A DNA stretch of 64,000 nucleotides, from assembly GCA_028823855.1 (NCBI GenBank), contig JAPPFL010000041.1:1-64000 (forward strand), in the 5' to 3' direction. The notes beneath the pieces are model-generated. The model did no database searches. It had not been told where the DNA came from and worked only from the letters and a program-made list of their open reading frames with translations. Positions 55,518 through 64,000 of the stretch are shown here, piece after piece. This DNA comes from Albidovulum sp. GTDB lineage: Bacteria > Pseudomonadota > Alphaproteobacteria > Rhodobacterales > Rhodobacteraceae. A program made the translations under genes and the position numbers. The number at the start of each line of letters is the position of its first letter. Within the stretch, counting starts at the first letter, position 1.

Positions 55518-56485
55518 GGAGATATCTTCCTAAAACACATAGACGCAAAAAGTGCCAAGAGGCTAAAACCTATTAAACTTTGTGCTGAGGCAACAAATTG
55601 ACCCATAGATGTGGTAGGAACGATATCGCCGTACCCAAGAGTGGTAAACGAGATTATTGTATAGTATATCGTTTCCAAGCAGGAAGAAACCGGTTCTCCC
55701 TGTCGCATTAAACCAAAATTGTCGCGTAACTGGTAATTCAAAGTAGAAAATAATGCGATTGCAAAAGTAACAGTACCAAAAAAGTATCTTACCCGCAATC
55801 CTGAACCGAAGAGTTTCTCCCAAGCCAAACGGCGAGTATACGCAAGGCATTTTAAAACAAATTGTCTAGAAACGCGAGCTTCTTGCTCTGGCCAATTTTG
55901 GATTTCATACCATTCTTGAAATCGTTTCCATCGCAAAAACAAGAACTGCGCGTCACGCTCAAACTCGATTTGTCTGGTTCCGCGACTGTTGTCGAGTAGA
56001 ATTTGGTAAAGATGCACTCCGATATTTTGGTGTTTACTTTGATCTAAACATTTATTGAAACTGTTTGGGTCTATATATGTGCCTGAAATTTTTATTTTGT
56101 GAGTGTTAGTAAGTACGAATTTGCAATTGTGAAACTCACAGTTTCCGATAGCGGTGCCAATAAATAGACAATTCTTAAATATACAATTCCGGAAAATAAA
56201 GCCCGATATATGCGTTTTTGAAAAACTCACGCGTTCGAAAATCTTATCGCGAATTCTAGTTTGTTGAGGACCATCTGTTCGCTTTAGATCATTTGGCATA
56301 TACAGGGCGTCTATTAAATGCTTTGATGTTTTTAACATTTCAAGCAGATTTTCCTGCGATTTAATCTTGCAGCAATCGTTCAGATGCCAGAATTTTTCCG
56401 TGGTCGTCATAGATGCATAACTCTTTCCAAGCTCAATAGGTGTCTTTCCCAATTCTCCAATAAGTCTACTTCTAACCTGATTCAA
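55514..56485 (-). CDS. Pentapeptide-repeat protein with C-terminal K+ channel module
   Basis: A 323-residue protein. Residues about 95-130 carry pentapeptide-type repeats (FIFRNCIFKNCLFIGTAIGN, CEFHNCKFV). A linker with a basic WKRFQEWYE region is followed by a TM-pore-TM channel: TM1 about 231-250 (FFGTVTFAIALFSTLNY), pore helix and filter IISFTTLGYGDIVPTTSMGQ, and TM2 SLIGFSLLALFASMCF. TTLGYGD is the canonical K+ filter. The start is a TTG at 56485 (ATG 56410 also possible), since a TAG lies just upstream. It is the promoter-proximal gene, coupled to the nucleotidyltransferase, and its pentapeptide part would face the cytoplasm as a sensor or docking surface. Confidence 0.8.
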   Translation of the reverse strand: MNQVRSRLIGELGKTPIELGKSYASMTTTEKFWHLNDCCKIKSQENLLEMLKTSKHLIDALYMPNDLKRTDGPQQTRIRDKIFERVSFSKTHISGFIFRNCIFKNCLFIGTAIGNCEFHNCKFVLTNTHKIKISGTYIDPNSFNKCLDQSKHQNIGVHLYQILLDNSRGTRQIEFERDAQFLFLRWKRFQEWYEIQNWPEQEARVSRQFVLKCLAYTRRLAWEKLFGSGLRVRYFFGTVTFAIALFSTLNYQLRDNFGLMRQGEPVSSCLETIYYTIISFTTLGYGDIVPTTSMGQFVASAQSLIGFSLLALFASMCFRKISP

Positions 56486-56749
56486 ATTGAGGACGTTGCC
56501 TTTTTTGGCCCGATACTAGCTTACGTATCTGACAAAATGTCAATCACAAAGGAGCTTGTCAACGAAGATGCGGAAAGCTGAATTGGCTCCGTGAAAGCGT
56601 AGCTTGGAGGACCGATTCTAAACCAACTATGGAAAGACTCTTACAAAAATTTGGCATTTACAAGTGGTTATATAGCGTGTGGTCGACGCTGCCATCCTGT
56701 ATTCTGCGTTTATTGAAGAGCAAGAAGGAGGCTGACATTTCTGCGAAGA
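56486..56749. other. Upstream region of the channel/nucleotidyltransferase pair
   Basis: AT-rich; the promoter of the pair must lie here. No gene recognised. Confidence 0.45.
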
Positions 56750-57236
56750 TCATGGGCTCGCGTATCGAACACACGCCCGAATACCTACGCGAACTTGCGT
56801 CGATGCGAAAGTTGCGGGACTTCCGCTATCGATTGCGGACGAACTGCCTTGGTCCGGGGGCGGCCGCCGCTCAGAGGATGACGCCGAGACCCTTTATGAC
56901 TGGCTGGCCCGATGCAACGCGGCGGGTCTGGAGGGTTTATGCGAAGATACGCTTTCGGGACGCCCGCCGATGCTCGATGGCGACTAGGTTACGAAGGTCG
57001 CGTCGTGGCTGGAGACAGATCCCGACCCCGACACGGGTGAACTGTCCCACTTGACGATTGCCGACGTCCACGCGAGGAACCCAACCGGCTTCGGCGTGAG
57101 CTAAACGCTTGAGAGTGTGTGCCGGCTGATCCAACGCTTGAGCTTCCGGCACGTGTCGCCACGGCCGATCCATCCTATTGCGAAGCCCGAGCCACAGAAG
57201 GAGTTTCGACGCGATTTCAAGCAGTTGGCATAGGAA
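56750..57236 (+). mobile_element. IS630 family transposase N-terminal relic
   Basis: Reading through small frame changes, the plus strand gives YLRELASMRKLRDFRYRL, AETLYDWLARCNAAGLEGLC, SGRPPMLDGD (then a TAG), VASWLETDPDPDTGELSH, LTIADVHAR, LESVCRLIQRLSFRHVSPRP and IHPIAKPEPQKEFRRDFKQL. This is the helix-turn-helix plus winged-helix N-terminal half of an IS630 transposase; the DDE domain is absent. It is a different subgroup from the relic at 9.8 kb. Confidence 0.8.
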
Positions 57237-57689
57237 GGCGAAATAGGGGCAAGTTCCCGGCATTTCGCGGTTGTTCCGGTCTCGCGTTTTCTTGGGCCGT
57301 GCGGCGGTTCTCTTTCGAAAGTGCGCTCGGCAAGCCGCCGAGCGGCGCGGTAGCGGTTCCGTCAAGATGACGCAAGTCGCGAAAAAGAGCGGTAGCATGC
57401 AAGCGATGCGCCCATGCCCGCATTCGGGGATTCCCGTCCGCCGGCGGATCCGCCTTCCTCTGCGTAGGAGGCTCTCGCCCGGCTGAAGAGTAGCAATTCG
57501 GAGCTCGCAAGGCAGCTTGCCGCGCGAGACGTGCGGATTGCCGAGCTTTTCGAGAGGATCCGGGAGCTAGTCGACGAGATCAAGCTGCCGAATAATCTTT
57601 CGCGTCGCCCGGATCCGAGGCCCCGCGGCGAGGCCGGAAAGGGACCTCTGGGCTCCGAAAGGCTGAACGGCGGGGAACGCAAGTGGGGC
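57237..57689. other. Scrambled IS-derived sequence
   Basis: One plus frame (57484-57600) reads SSNSELARQLAARDVRIAEL, FERIRELVDEIKLPNNL, which resembles the coiled-coil start of an IS66 TnpC. The match is weak. Nothing else recognised. Confidence 0.3.
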
Positions 57690-58168
57690 GCGGAAAATTC
57701 CACGGCACTCTCGAGAAGCGGCCGGGCCGGTTCGGGCTGGAGCTTCACCCGGAAAAGACTCGCCTGATCGAGTTGGGGAGGTTCGCGATGGCGGACCGCA
57801 AGGCTCGCGGCGAGCGACGACCGGAATCCTTCGGCTTCCTCGGCTCCGCGCACTACTGCAGGGAGACGAGGATTGGAGAATTCGGGCTGGGAAGAAAACC
57901 AATGCCGAAGCGGGTCGGTCGAACCCTCAGGCGCATCAAGGAGGCGCTCCGCAGGCGGATGCGTCGCGACAGGCGAGAGGTGGTCGAATGGCTTGGCCGA
58001 GTTGTCGGCGGCTGGCTGAACTATTATGCTGTCCCCGCGGCATACCCAAGCCTTGCCAGATTCGTGCAGCTCCTAAAAGGGATGTGGAGAAAGGCACTGC
58101 TCCGACGATCGCAAAAAGGCAGGGTCTCGTACGCCGGCCCGGGACCCAGCCTGAAGCGAACTAGGTAG
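57690..58168 (+). mobile_element. Group II intron reverse transcriptase/maturase C-terminal relic
   Basis: The frame gives RFGLELHPEKTRLIELGRFA, ERRPESFGFLGSAHYCRETR, ALRRRMRRDRREVVEWLGRV and VGGWLNYYAVPAAYPSLARF, then LWRK-like MWRKALLRRSQKGR. These are the end of the RT thumb and the maturase domain (GII intron 'NYxAVP' motif). The RT catalytic YADD half and the RNA domains V-VI are not seen. Its last bases run into the IS5 relic on the other strand. Confidence 0.8.
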
Positions 58169-58580
58169 CCTAGGGCGTCGACAAGTGCCACGATCTTTGT
58201 CGCCGACCCTCTCTCGGAATCGGCCGATCACCTGTTTCGCGCGCCCCTTTGCCGCCGGCGGCTGTCGCGTGCGCTCGGTCCGCTATTCCGTCCACCTACG
58301 CCCATGCAAGGTCGAAGGATCCAGACTACTCCTTGAAAATCCCTTCGAAAACCCTTATCGCGGCTCAGTGCCGAAAGCGAACGAAAACGCTGTTCCAGTT
58401 GCCGAATTCCGACGGAAGATCCCGCAAGAGAGAACCGGTTCGAACCCGCCAGAGCACCGCAACCAGAAAAAGGCGGTTGTCGGCCGCCGTCCTTCCCGGC
58501 GAGCCCCGCCTGCCGGGAAGCTTGTCCTTGATCCCGTCCCACATTCGGTCGCACAGGACAATCCTGCCAGTATTTACGAA
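58160..58580 (-). mobile_element. IS5 family transposase N-terminal relic
   Basis: On the minus strand the frame reads DRMWDGIKDKLPGRRGSPGR, TAADNRLFLVAVLWRVRTGS, LLRDLPSEFGNWNSVFVRFR, a TAA, FEGIFKE, a stop, VDGIADRAHATAAGGKGARE and, after a frameshift, SATKIVALVDALG. This is the IS5 (IS427-like) order from the DUF4096 start through the first catalytic Asp (VDG). The C-terminal half is missing. Two stops and a frameshift make it dead. It is not visible as any long open frame. Confidence 0.78.
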
Positions 58581-58735
58581 TATGCCTCAATTCTCTGCTT
58601 CGATTCTTGCCTTTTCGGCACTTGCTGGCAAAAAATACGGAGATCGAAGCTTCGAATCATGTCTTTTTGTCAACAGGCCCTAGTTCCTCATGTTAAAATT
58701 CGCGAACGGCTTCCGCGAATTGACGGGAACGAGTT

Positions 58736-60919
58736 TCAGCGCCTTTTTTTTCGGCGCGTTCCGCGAACGTGCCCGCGCGAGCGGCCGGACTTCGGAGCGC
58801 CCTCGCGAGCCGTAGCGCCGACGGCGTCGCGGACGGCTTCCTGCAACTCGCTCTGGCGCGCCAGCGGGTCGTCGGCAACCGCGAGTTCAATTGCTTCGAG
58901 GCGCTTGATTTCGTCGCGCAGTCGCGCAGCTTCTTCGAATTCGAGGTTTTCGGCGGCTTCGAACATTTTCTCCTTGAGTCCGGAAATATGCGCCGCGAAA
59001 TTGCTCCCGAGGACAGGCTCGTCCAATGTCGCCGTAACCCGCGACATGTCCGCATCGCCTTCGTATAGCCCGGCCAAAACGTCCGTTACGTTTTTTCGTA
59101 TCGTCTCAGGAGTTATGCCGTTCGCTCGGTTGAATTCCAGTTGCTTGTCGCGCCTGCGCTCGGTTTCCTTGACGGCCTTGTCGATCGAATTCGTGATACG
59201 ATCGGCAAACATGATAACGCGGCCGTCGGCATTGCGGGCGGCCCGGCCGATCGTTTGAATGAGAGACGTTTCCGACCGTAGGAATCCTTCCTTGTCGGCG
59301 TCAAGTATGGCGACCAATCCGCATTCCGGTATGTCCAGGCCCTCGCGAAGCAAATTTATCCCGACAAGAACGTCGAATGCGCCAAGGCGAAGATCGCGTA
59401 GAATCTCAATTCGTTCCAAGGTGTCAATGTCCGAGTGCATGTAGCGAACGCGAACGCCTTGCTCGTGAAGATATTCCGTGAGGTCTTCGGCCATCCGCTT
59501 AGTCAAAGTGGTAACCAGAGTCCTGTAGCCAGCCAAAGCGACATTCCGTACCTCGTCGAGCAAGTCGTCGACCTGAGTCGCGACAGGCCGAATCTCGACC
59601 AACGGATCGACCAGCCCGGTCGGACGAATTACCTGTTCCGCAAAAACGCCTTGCGTTCGATTAAGTTCCCAATCTCCGGGAGTTGCTGAGACAAATATCG
59701 ACTGCGGTCGCATTGCGTCCCATTCCTCGAATTTAAGCGGTCGATTATCGGTGCATGACGGAAGCCGGAACCCATGTTCCGCCAGAGTGTGCTTTCGCCG
59801 AAAGTCGCCTCTAAACATGGCACCCAGTTGCGGAACCGACACGTGGGATTCATCCGCGAAAACGATCGCGTGGTCGGGAATGTACTCGAAAAGCGTTGGC
59901 GGCGGCTCGCCCGGTTTGCGGCCGGTCAAATAACGAGAATAGTTTTCGATTCCCGGGCAGCTTCCGGTCGCTTCGATCATTTCCAGGTCAAGTTTCGTTC
60001 GCTGGTCCAGCCTCTGCGCTTCCAGAAGCTTGCCTTCGGATTCAAACTGGGCGACGCGAGTTCGCAGTTCGCCTTTGATATTGTTAATAGCCTGCCGGAG
60101 GGTTGGCTTCGGAATAACGTAGTGAGAATTTGCATAAATCCGAGTGCGTTCCAGAATATCGGTTTTCTTTCCCGTCAACGGGTCGAATTCCTTTATCTGC
60201 TCGAGCTGATCGCCGAAAAAGGAAAATTGCCATGCTCGGTTTTCCAAGTGCGCGGGCCAAATCTCCAAAAGGTCTCCGCGAACTCGAAACGAGCCGCGCT
60301 GAAAAGCCTGATCGTTTCGCCTGTATTGCTGCGCGACAAGCGACGCCATGATTTCTCGCTGGTTGTATTCCCGTCCGGACACCAGATCGACGATCATGGT
60401 TCCGTATGTTTCCGCCGAGCCTATTCCGTAAATGCAGGATACGGAGGCGACAATAATTACATCGTCGCGTTCTAGCAGCGCTCGGGTCGCCGAATGGCGC
60501 ATTCGGTCGATTTGTTCGTTTATCTGGGACTCTTTCTCGATGTACAGGTCGGTTCTGGGCACATATGCTTCCGGCTGGTAGTAGTCGTAGTAGGAAACAA
60601 AATACTCCACTGCGTTTTCCGGAAAAAAACCCATGAACTCGCCGTAAAGCTGAGCGGCCAAAGTCTTATTCGGTGCGAGAATGATCGCCGGTCTCTGGAG
60701 AAGTTCGATAATTTTGGCCATTGTAAAGGTCTTGCCGGTGCCGGTGGCGCCAAGCAAAACTTGATCGCGCTCCTCCGACTTCAATCCGTCAACTAGTTCC
60801 GCGATCGCCGTCGGCTGGTCGCCGGCGGGTTCGAAATTTGTATGCAGGACGAAATTTTTGCCGCCTTCGAGCTTTTCGCGTTCAGAAAAGTCCGTTTGGA
60901 TAATCGCTGGCGCATTCAT
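58736..60919 (-). CDS. uvrB: UvrABC excinuclease subunit B
   Basis: A 727-residue (735 from the upstream ATG at 60943) UvrB. Walker A is [16 protein letters not shown], the beta-hairpin region contains [20 protein letters not shown], helicase motif II is [12 protein letters not shown], motif VI is [14 protein letters not shown], and the C-terminal UVR coiled-coil domain is [21 protein letters not shown] basic tail ([16 protein letters not shown]) ends the protein. The ATG at 60919 has AAGAGA six bases before it. It loads onto damaged DNA with UvrA and recruits UvrC. Complete, with no lesion. Confidence 0.97.
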   Translation of the reverse strand: MNAPAIIQTDFSEREKLEGGKNFVLHTNFEPAGDQPTAIAELVDGLKSEERDQVLLGATGTGKTFTMAKIIELLQRPAIILAPNKTLAAQLYGEFMGFFPENAVEYFVSYYDYYQPEAYVPRTDLYIEKESQINEQIDRMRHSATRALLERDDVIIVASVSCIYGIGSAETYGTMIVDLVSGREYNQREIMASLVAQQYRRNDQAFQRGSFRVRGDLLEIWPAHLENRAWQFSFFGDQLEQIKEFDPLTGKKTDILERTRIYANSHYVIPKPTLRQAINNIKGELRTRVAQFESEGKLLEAQRLDQRTKLDLEMIEATGSCPGIENYSRYLTGRKPGEPPPTLFEYIPDHAIVFADESHVSVPQLGAMFRGDFRRKHTLAEHGFRLPSCTDNRPLKFEEWDAMRPQSIFVSATPGDWELNRTQGVFAEQVIRPTGLVDPLVEIRPVATQVDDLLDEVRNVALAGYRTLVTTLTKRMAEDLTEYLHEQGVRVRYMHSDIDTLERIEILRDLRLGAFDVLVGINLLREGLDIPECGLVAILDADKEGFLRSETSLIQTIGRAARNADGRVIMFADRITNSIDKAVKETERRRDKQLEFNRANGITPETIRKNVTDVLAGLYEGDADMSRVTATLDEPVLGSNFAAHISGLKEKMFEAAENLEFEEAARLRDEIKRLEAIELAVADDPLARQSELQEAVRDAVGATAREGAPKSGRSRGHVRGTRRKKRR

Positions 60920-61040
60920 CTGATTTCTCTTTTTTGGCTGCATCGCAAATAGCGAAACTAAAGTTCAATTCAATTGACCGTTGTTGCTCAATCCGCGAAT
61001 TTGCGCGATAAGCGAGCCGACATAGAACGGAATCGGATTC

Positions 61041-61352
61041 ATGGCGGCAAGAATATATCAACCAGCTAGAAATGCTATGCAATCTGGAAACGCCAGATCG
61101 CGAGAATGGATCCTGGAGTATGCTCCATCGTCGCGTAGCAGCCTTGATCCTTTGATGGGATGGACGAGTTCCGGCGATACTCAGTCACAGGTAAGACTCT
61201 CTTTCAAATCGCAAGAGGAGGCGGAATCCTATGCAAAGGAACACGGTATCGAGTATGTGGTCTCGTTGCCGAAGAAGCGAAAAGCCGTCGTTCGACCGCG
61301 CGGCTATGCCGAGAATTTTGCAGTAGACCGCCGAAAAGCATGGACTCACTGA
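61041..61352 (+). CDS. NADH dehydrogenase accessory subunit, NDUFS4-like (ETC complex I subunit)
   Basis: A 103-residue protein matching the family shared by alphaproteobacteria and mitochondria: [60 protein letters not shown] and the FA(E)[12 protein letters not shown] end. In mitochondria NDUFS4 (18 kDa) stabilises the NADH-oxidising arm of complex I at the inner membrane. It lies immediately upstream of tRNA-Arg on the same strand, a pairing familiar in this class of bacteria. Confidence 0.93.
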   Translation: MAARIYQPARNAMQSGNARSREWILEYAPSSRSSLDPLMGWTSSGDTQSQVRLSFKSQEEAESYAKEHGIEYVVSLPKKRKAVVRPRGYAENFAVDRRKAWTH

Positions 61353-61446
61353 CATTCCGATGCGGCAATTTACCTTCTGAATTTGTATCGTGCGGCTCTT
61401 ATCGACTTGAAATGTTTCGCTCGATTTCTCATTAAGTGTTGATCGC

Positions 61447-61523
61447 GGCCCCTTAGCTCAACTGGATAGAGCAGCTGACTTCTAATCAGCAGGTTCGGGG
61501 TTCGAGTCCTCGAGGGGTCGCCA
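61447..61523 (+). tRNA. tRNA-Arg (anticodon UCU)
   Basis: A full cloverleaf: acceptor GGCCCCT with AGGGGTC, D-arm GCTC/GAGC, anticodon stem GCTGA/TCAGC around the loop CTTCTAA (anticodon TCT, reading AGA), and T-arm CGGGG-TTCGAGT-CCTCG. The 3' CCA is encoded. One G-U pair in the acceptor stem and one in the T stem are tolerated. Confidence 0.95.
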
Positions 61524-62336
61524 AATCGAATGAACAAATCAAACCGGCATTTTCGGATTAATGATAGTCGCGGCCGTTCCTATTTTGAATATCAGCGCAA
61601 AGCGGAAATTCGGGAGACTGGCATGCCAGCCCCTAAAACGGGCAGAGCCGAGCGCATTCGGCAATGTTCTCGTCGAAGCAGCGGTAAATCGGCTGCGGAG
61701 TATTTGAATCCCGATTGCGTTCCGGCAGTTGTACCGCGTGCAGTCGACGGGTGGACCGAACGCTTGCGACGGTAGCGCATTTCGGAATCGCGCCGGCGAA
61801 GCGGCCTAAGCCGCGAGAGATGCCGACTCGCTAGGATTCGGATGGTTGAAGTCGGAACACGTTGTTGCGGCGTCGCGACAAGTCGGTCGACGCATCCTGA
61901 AACGGGAAACCTTGAACTTGGAAACTCGCTCGCACTGCGTGGCCGGGTAGTTCAAACATGCGGAAATCGCATGCCAATTTTATGCGGAAGCGCTGAAATA
62001 CTGTAGGATTCACCTGTATTCTTGTCCATTCGCGCATGACATTGCGAAAGGGCTTCTATGAAGTTCGCGAATCGGGGGCTAGAATTCATCGCGTCCGTTC
62101 GCTTTGGTCGCGGGCAAGGAGCTAGGAATTTGCGCGGTCGCAGTGCGATTGAAATATTCCGGAGATTGAAAAAGAGCCTCTAGTAAAACTGCCTCCAAGC
62201 AAGAAATCTGTGCATTCGGACAACGGTTGAAACGACAAATGGAACTATTTCAAACGTTTATCGACTTCACACGCCATTCGGCGGCTTTTTCTTCCCAGGG
62301 ACGGAACGCCCAAGAATTTTTGATAGAAGGAGAATC
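61524..62336. other. Gap without a supported gene
   Basis: About 810 bases. A short frame starts just after the tRNA but has no recognisable features. No integrase gene or attachment-site duplication of the tRNA end is seen. Confidence 0.5.
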
Positions 62337-63134
62337 ATGATGAAACGGCTGCTTATTACAGGTGCATCCGGCGGCCTTGGCTCGGTGTGCCGAAAGAGGC
62401 TCGGCCATTTGGCGGAGATTCTCAGGGTTTCAAGCCGTAGCGATCTGGGCCATGCGGCAACGAACGAAGAGATTTCCTATTGCGACCTGGCGGACAAAAG
62501 GGCGGTCGAAAATCTTGTCGAAGGCTGCGACGGCATCGTTCATATGGGGGGGCAGTCGTTGGAAGCGGCATGGGAGGTAATTCGAAATTCGAACATTGAA
62601 GGAGTGTTCAACTTATACGAAGCGGCGCGGAAGAAAGGTAGGCCGCGAATTGTTATGGCAAGTTCCAACCATGCCATCGGATTTCACAGCCCGACCGAGA
62701 GACTCGATGCCAATTCTCCGACAAGGCCGGACAGCCTGTATGGCGTATCCAAGGTATTCGGCGAAGCATTGGCGTCGCTCTACTACGACAAGTTCGGGAT
62801 CGAAACGGCTTGCATCCGTATCGGCTCCTGCTTCCCGGAACCCAGAAACCACCGGATGCTTTCCACTTGGATGAGCTATGACGATTTTATCCGGTTAATC
62901 GAACGGATCTTCGCCGTTCCCAAGCTCGGATGCCCGATTATCTACGGCGTATCCAATAATGACTCGGCTTGGTGGGACAACCGAGAAGTCGCCTATCTAG
63001 GCTGGAAGCCCAAGGACAATGCCGAGCGATTTAGACCCAAGATCAATGCGAAGATGGCACGACCCACCACAAGCGATGCCGATTCCAAGTTTCAGGGCGG
63101 CGCATTCGCGGCGGATGAAATTCACGAGAGCTAG
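62337..63134 (+). CDS. udh: Uronate dehydrogenase
   Basis: A 265-residue short-chain-type NAD-dependent dehydrogenase that oxidises D-glucuronate or D-galacturonate to the aldarolactone. The NAD motif is GASGGLG at residues 9-15, the catalytic Ser is in MASSNHAIG (109-110), and Tyr135-Lys139 form the YGVSK motif. Blocks close to the Agrobacterium enzyme as I remember it are LYEAARKKGRPRIVMASSNH, IRIGSCFPEPRNHRMLSTW, LGWKPKDNAERF and the FQGGAF end. A GAAGGAGAA site precedes the paired ATGs. It stands alone here; a LysR gene starts 0.8 kb downstream. Confidence 0.92.
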   Translation: MMKRLLITGASGGLGSVCRKRLGHLAEILRVSSRSDLGHAATNEEISYCDLADKRAVENLVEGCDGIVHMGGQSLEAAWEVIRNSNIEGVFNLYEAARKKGRPRIVMASSNHAIGFHSPTERLDANSPTRPDSLYGVSKVFGEALASLYYDKFGIETACIRIGSCFPEPRNHRMLSTWMSYDDFIRLIERIFAVPKLGCPIIYGVSNNDSAWWDNREVAYLGWKPKDNAERFRPKINAKMARPTTSDADSKFQGGAFAADEIHES

Positions 63135-63922
63135 AGGTGCGGGCGAATAGCGGTCGATTCGCGATGAATGGCATTCGATTCAAACCATTTGGGGATGATT
63201 TCGCTCCCATTTTCGATTTCAATCGCTTTTCAGCTACGCAATTTGCATAATTCGTTCAGAGAATTCATCATCCGCTTCGAATTCGAAGCTGTGAGCCTGG
63301 TGCCGCCTTTTCGGTCAACAATTGGCTCAATTACGGTGCTTTTCTTGCGCAAAGCGGCGTTGCAAGGATACTTGGCTTGCGCATGAAAGCATTGCGCAAA
63401 TGTTCGACGTGTCCTGCGCCGCGAAGAAGCGTCGCTGGAGCCAGATAGCGAAATGCGGCATCGCGTTCTAAAACAACTTTCCTATCGCACATGGAACTCA
63501 GCCGCTATCCCCCGCGCGCGTAGCGGCTATGGGGTTGCGGCGGACATTCTGCGCCGCCGCCGCCCGCTATCCCCCGCGCGCGTAGCGGCTATACTCCATC
63601 CTCCCGAAAGAGGGGTATTCAATCCGCCCGTCCTAGGTTGCTTCCATGCGAATTCTACCGTCTGCTTTTCTTCGGATTAGCGGTCCTTGCGGTCCTTCAA
63701 AATACTCGGATTATGTGAAGCAGCGCTTGGATTCGTATTAACTCGATATGTACCTTCATGTTGATAAATGATCTTCTTTTTATCCAAAATTGATTTGGAT
63801 CTGTTCAAAATGTTACCAATGAATCCAATTGTGCAAGGTGAAGGCCAGAAAGAATAATGTTATTTTCAATCTGATGCCTTAGGCATAGTTCAAAATCGAA
63901 AACGGCTGTTGCTAGCGGTTCG
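63135..63922. other. Intergenic region with a duplicated palindromic repeat
   Basis: No gene supported. Contains the 29-base direct repeat described separately; the last 250 bases are AT-rich and hold the promoter of the LysR gene. Confidence 0.5.
63502..63592. repeat. Two identical 29-base repeats with palindromic core
   Basis: Positions 63502-63530 and 63564-63592 are identical over 29 bases, separated by 33 bases. Each copy begins CCGCTA and carries TAGCGG 13 bases later, so each can fold into a hairpin with a CG-rich loop (CCCCCGCGCGCG). This looks like a REP/BIME-type element or a recent tandem duplication. Confidence 0.8.
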
Positions 63923-64000
63923 ATGAAAAACATAAATTTCAGGCAACTCAAGGCCTACCAAGCAATTGTCGGCACCGGTTCGGCGACCGCCGCCGCAAAA
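63923..64000 (+). CDS. LysR family regulator, 5' end only (runs off the window)
   Basis: ATG 63923 starts MKNINFRQLKAYQAIVGTGS followed by ATAAAK at the window edge. The N-x-R-Q-L-x-A-(F/Y)-x-A-(V/I)-x-x-x-G-S-x-x-x-A-A pattern is the first helix of LysR helix-turn-helix domains. Only 26 codons are inside the window, so target and effector are unknown. It may regulate the gene(s) to the right or the uronate dehydrogenase behind it. Confidence 0.8.
   Translation, partial: MKNINFRQLKAYQAIVGTGSATAAAK

Noticed and set aside
58185-59258. A 357-codon plus-strand frame.
   Set aside because: It is antisense to the end of uvrB and to the IS5 relic, is Ser/Arg-rich and has no ribosome site or motif.
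61447-61523. tRNA-Arg as an integration site of a genomic island.
   Set aside because: No integrase, and no repeat of the tRNA 3' end found in the next few kilobases.
63502-63592. Two identical 29-base repeats with a 33-base spacer resemble a minimal CRISPR array.
   Set aside because: Only two units, no cas genes nearby, and the GC-rich palindrome with a loop of alternating C and G looks like an intergenic repeat.

Overview
The window looks like a chromosomal segment of a GC-rich alphaproteobacterium with a relaxed, IS-scarred genome. The class suggestion rests on a class I (archaeal-type) lysyl-tRNA synthetase beside a TerB-like gene, a homologue of the mitochondrial complex I accessory subunit NDUFS4 next to tRNA-Arg, and the many TRAP/ABC uptake and molybdenum-hydroxylase genes. 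Coding density is low, with several 0.4-1.5 kb gaps that hold only chance reading frames or recognisable gene wreckage. No genus can be named from the sequence.

Left part (1-12.5 kb): a glutathione S-transferase and a cyclase-family hydrolase (minus strand), a complete CUT2 sugar ABC transporter with a small membrane protein (3.6-6.8 kb), a three-His-box fatty acid desaturase, and a CUT1 sugar ABC operon that has lost most of its permease and ATPase genes around an IS630 relic.

Catabolic part (13-26 kb): after a decayed second copy of the cyclase gene come a three-subunit molybdenum hydroxylase, an LLM flavin monooxygenase, an alpha/beta hydrolase and a NodB-fold deacetylase, all on one strand and mostly overlapping. 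Next are a Gfo/Idh/MocA dehydrogenase and LysR regulator, divergent from a flavin reductase and a carboxymuconolactone-decarboxylase-like protein, and then a 3-hydroxyisobutyrate-dehydrogenase-like enzyme. The set fits oxidation and ring opening of an unknown aromatic or N-heterocycle.

Middle (26-45 kb): a Fic C-terminal relic, a TnpB relic, a quinone oxidoreductase, a TRAP transporter whose three genes all show reading-frame damage, a cupin and an MBL-fold hydrolase. A GntR regulator heads a NitT/TauT-type ABC transporter with two different permeases, followed by an ACMSD-like amidohydrolase and another HIBADH-like dehydrogenase. Then come HipA-toxin wreckage, a RidA/dehydrogenase pair, TerB and class I LysRS.

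Right part (47-64 kb): a mutated metallophosphoesterase, then a 10 kb IS graveyard (48.7-58.6 kb) with pieces of IS4/Tn5-like, IS66, IS21, IS4, IS110, IS1634, ISKra4-like, IS630, group II intron and IS5 elements. Inside it lies one intact, AT-rich two-gene cassette encoding a pentapeptide-repeat K+ channel-like protein coupled to a nucleotidyltransferase. This is the best candidate for an undescribed (possibly anti-phage) system. Conserved backbone resumes with uvrB, the NDUFS4-like gene, tRNA-Arg(UCU), a uronate dehydrogenase and the first codons of a LysR regulator.
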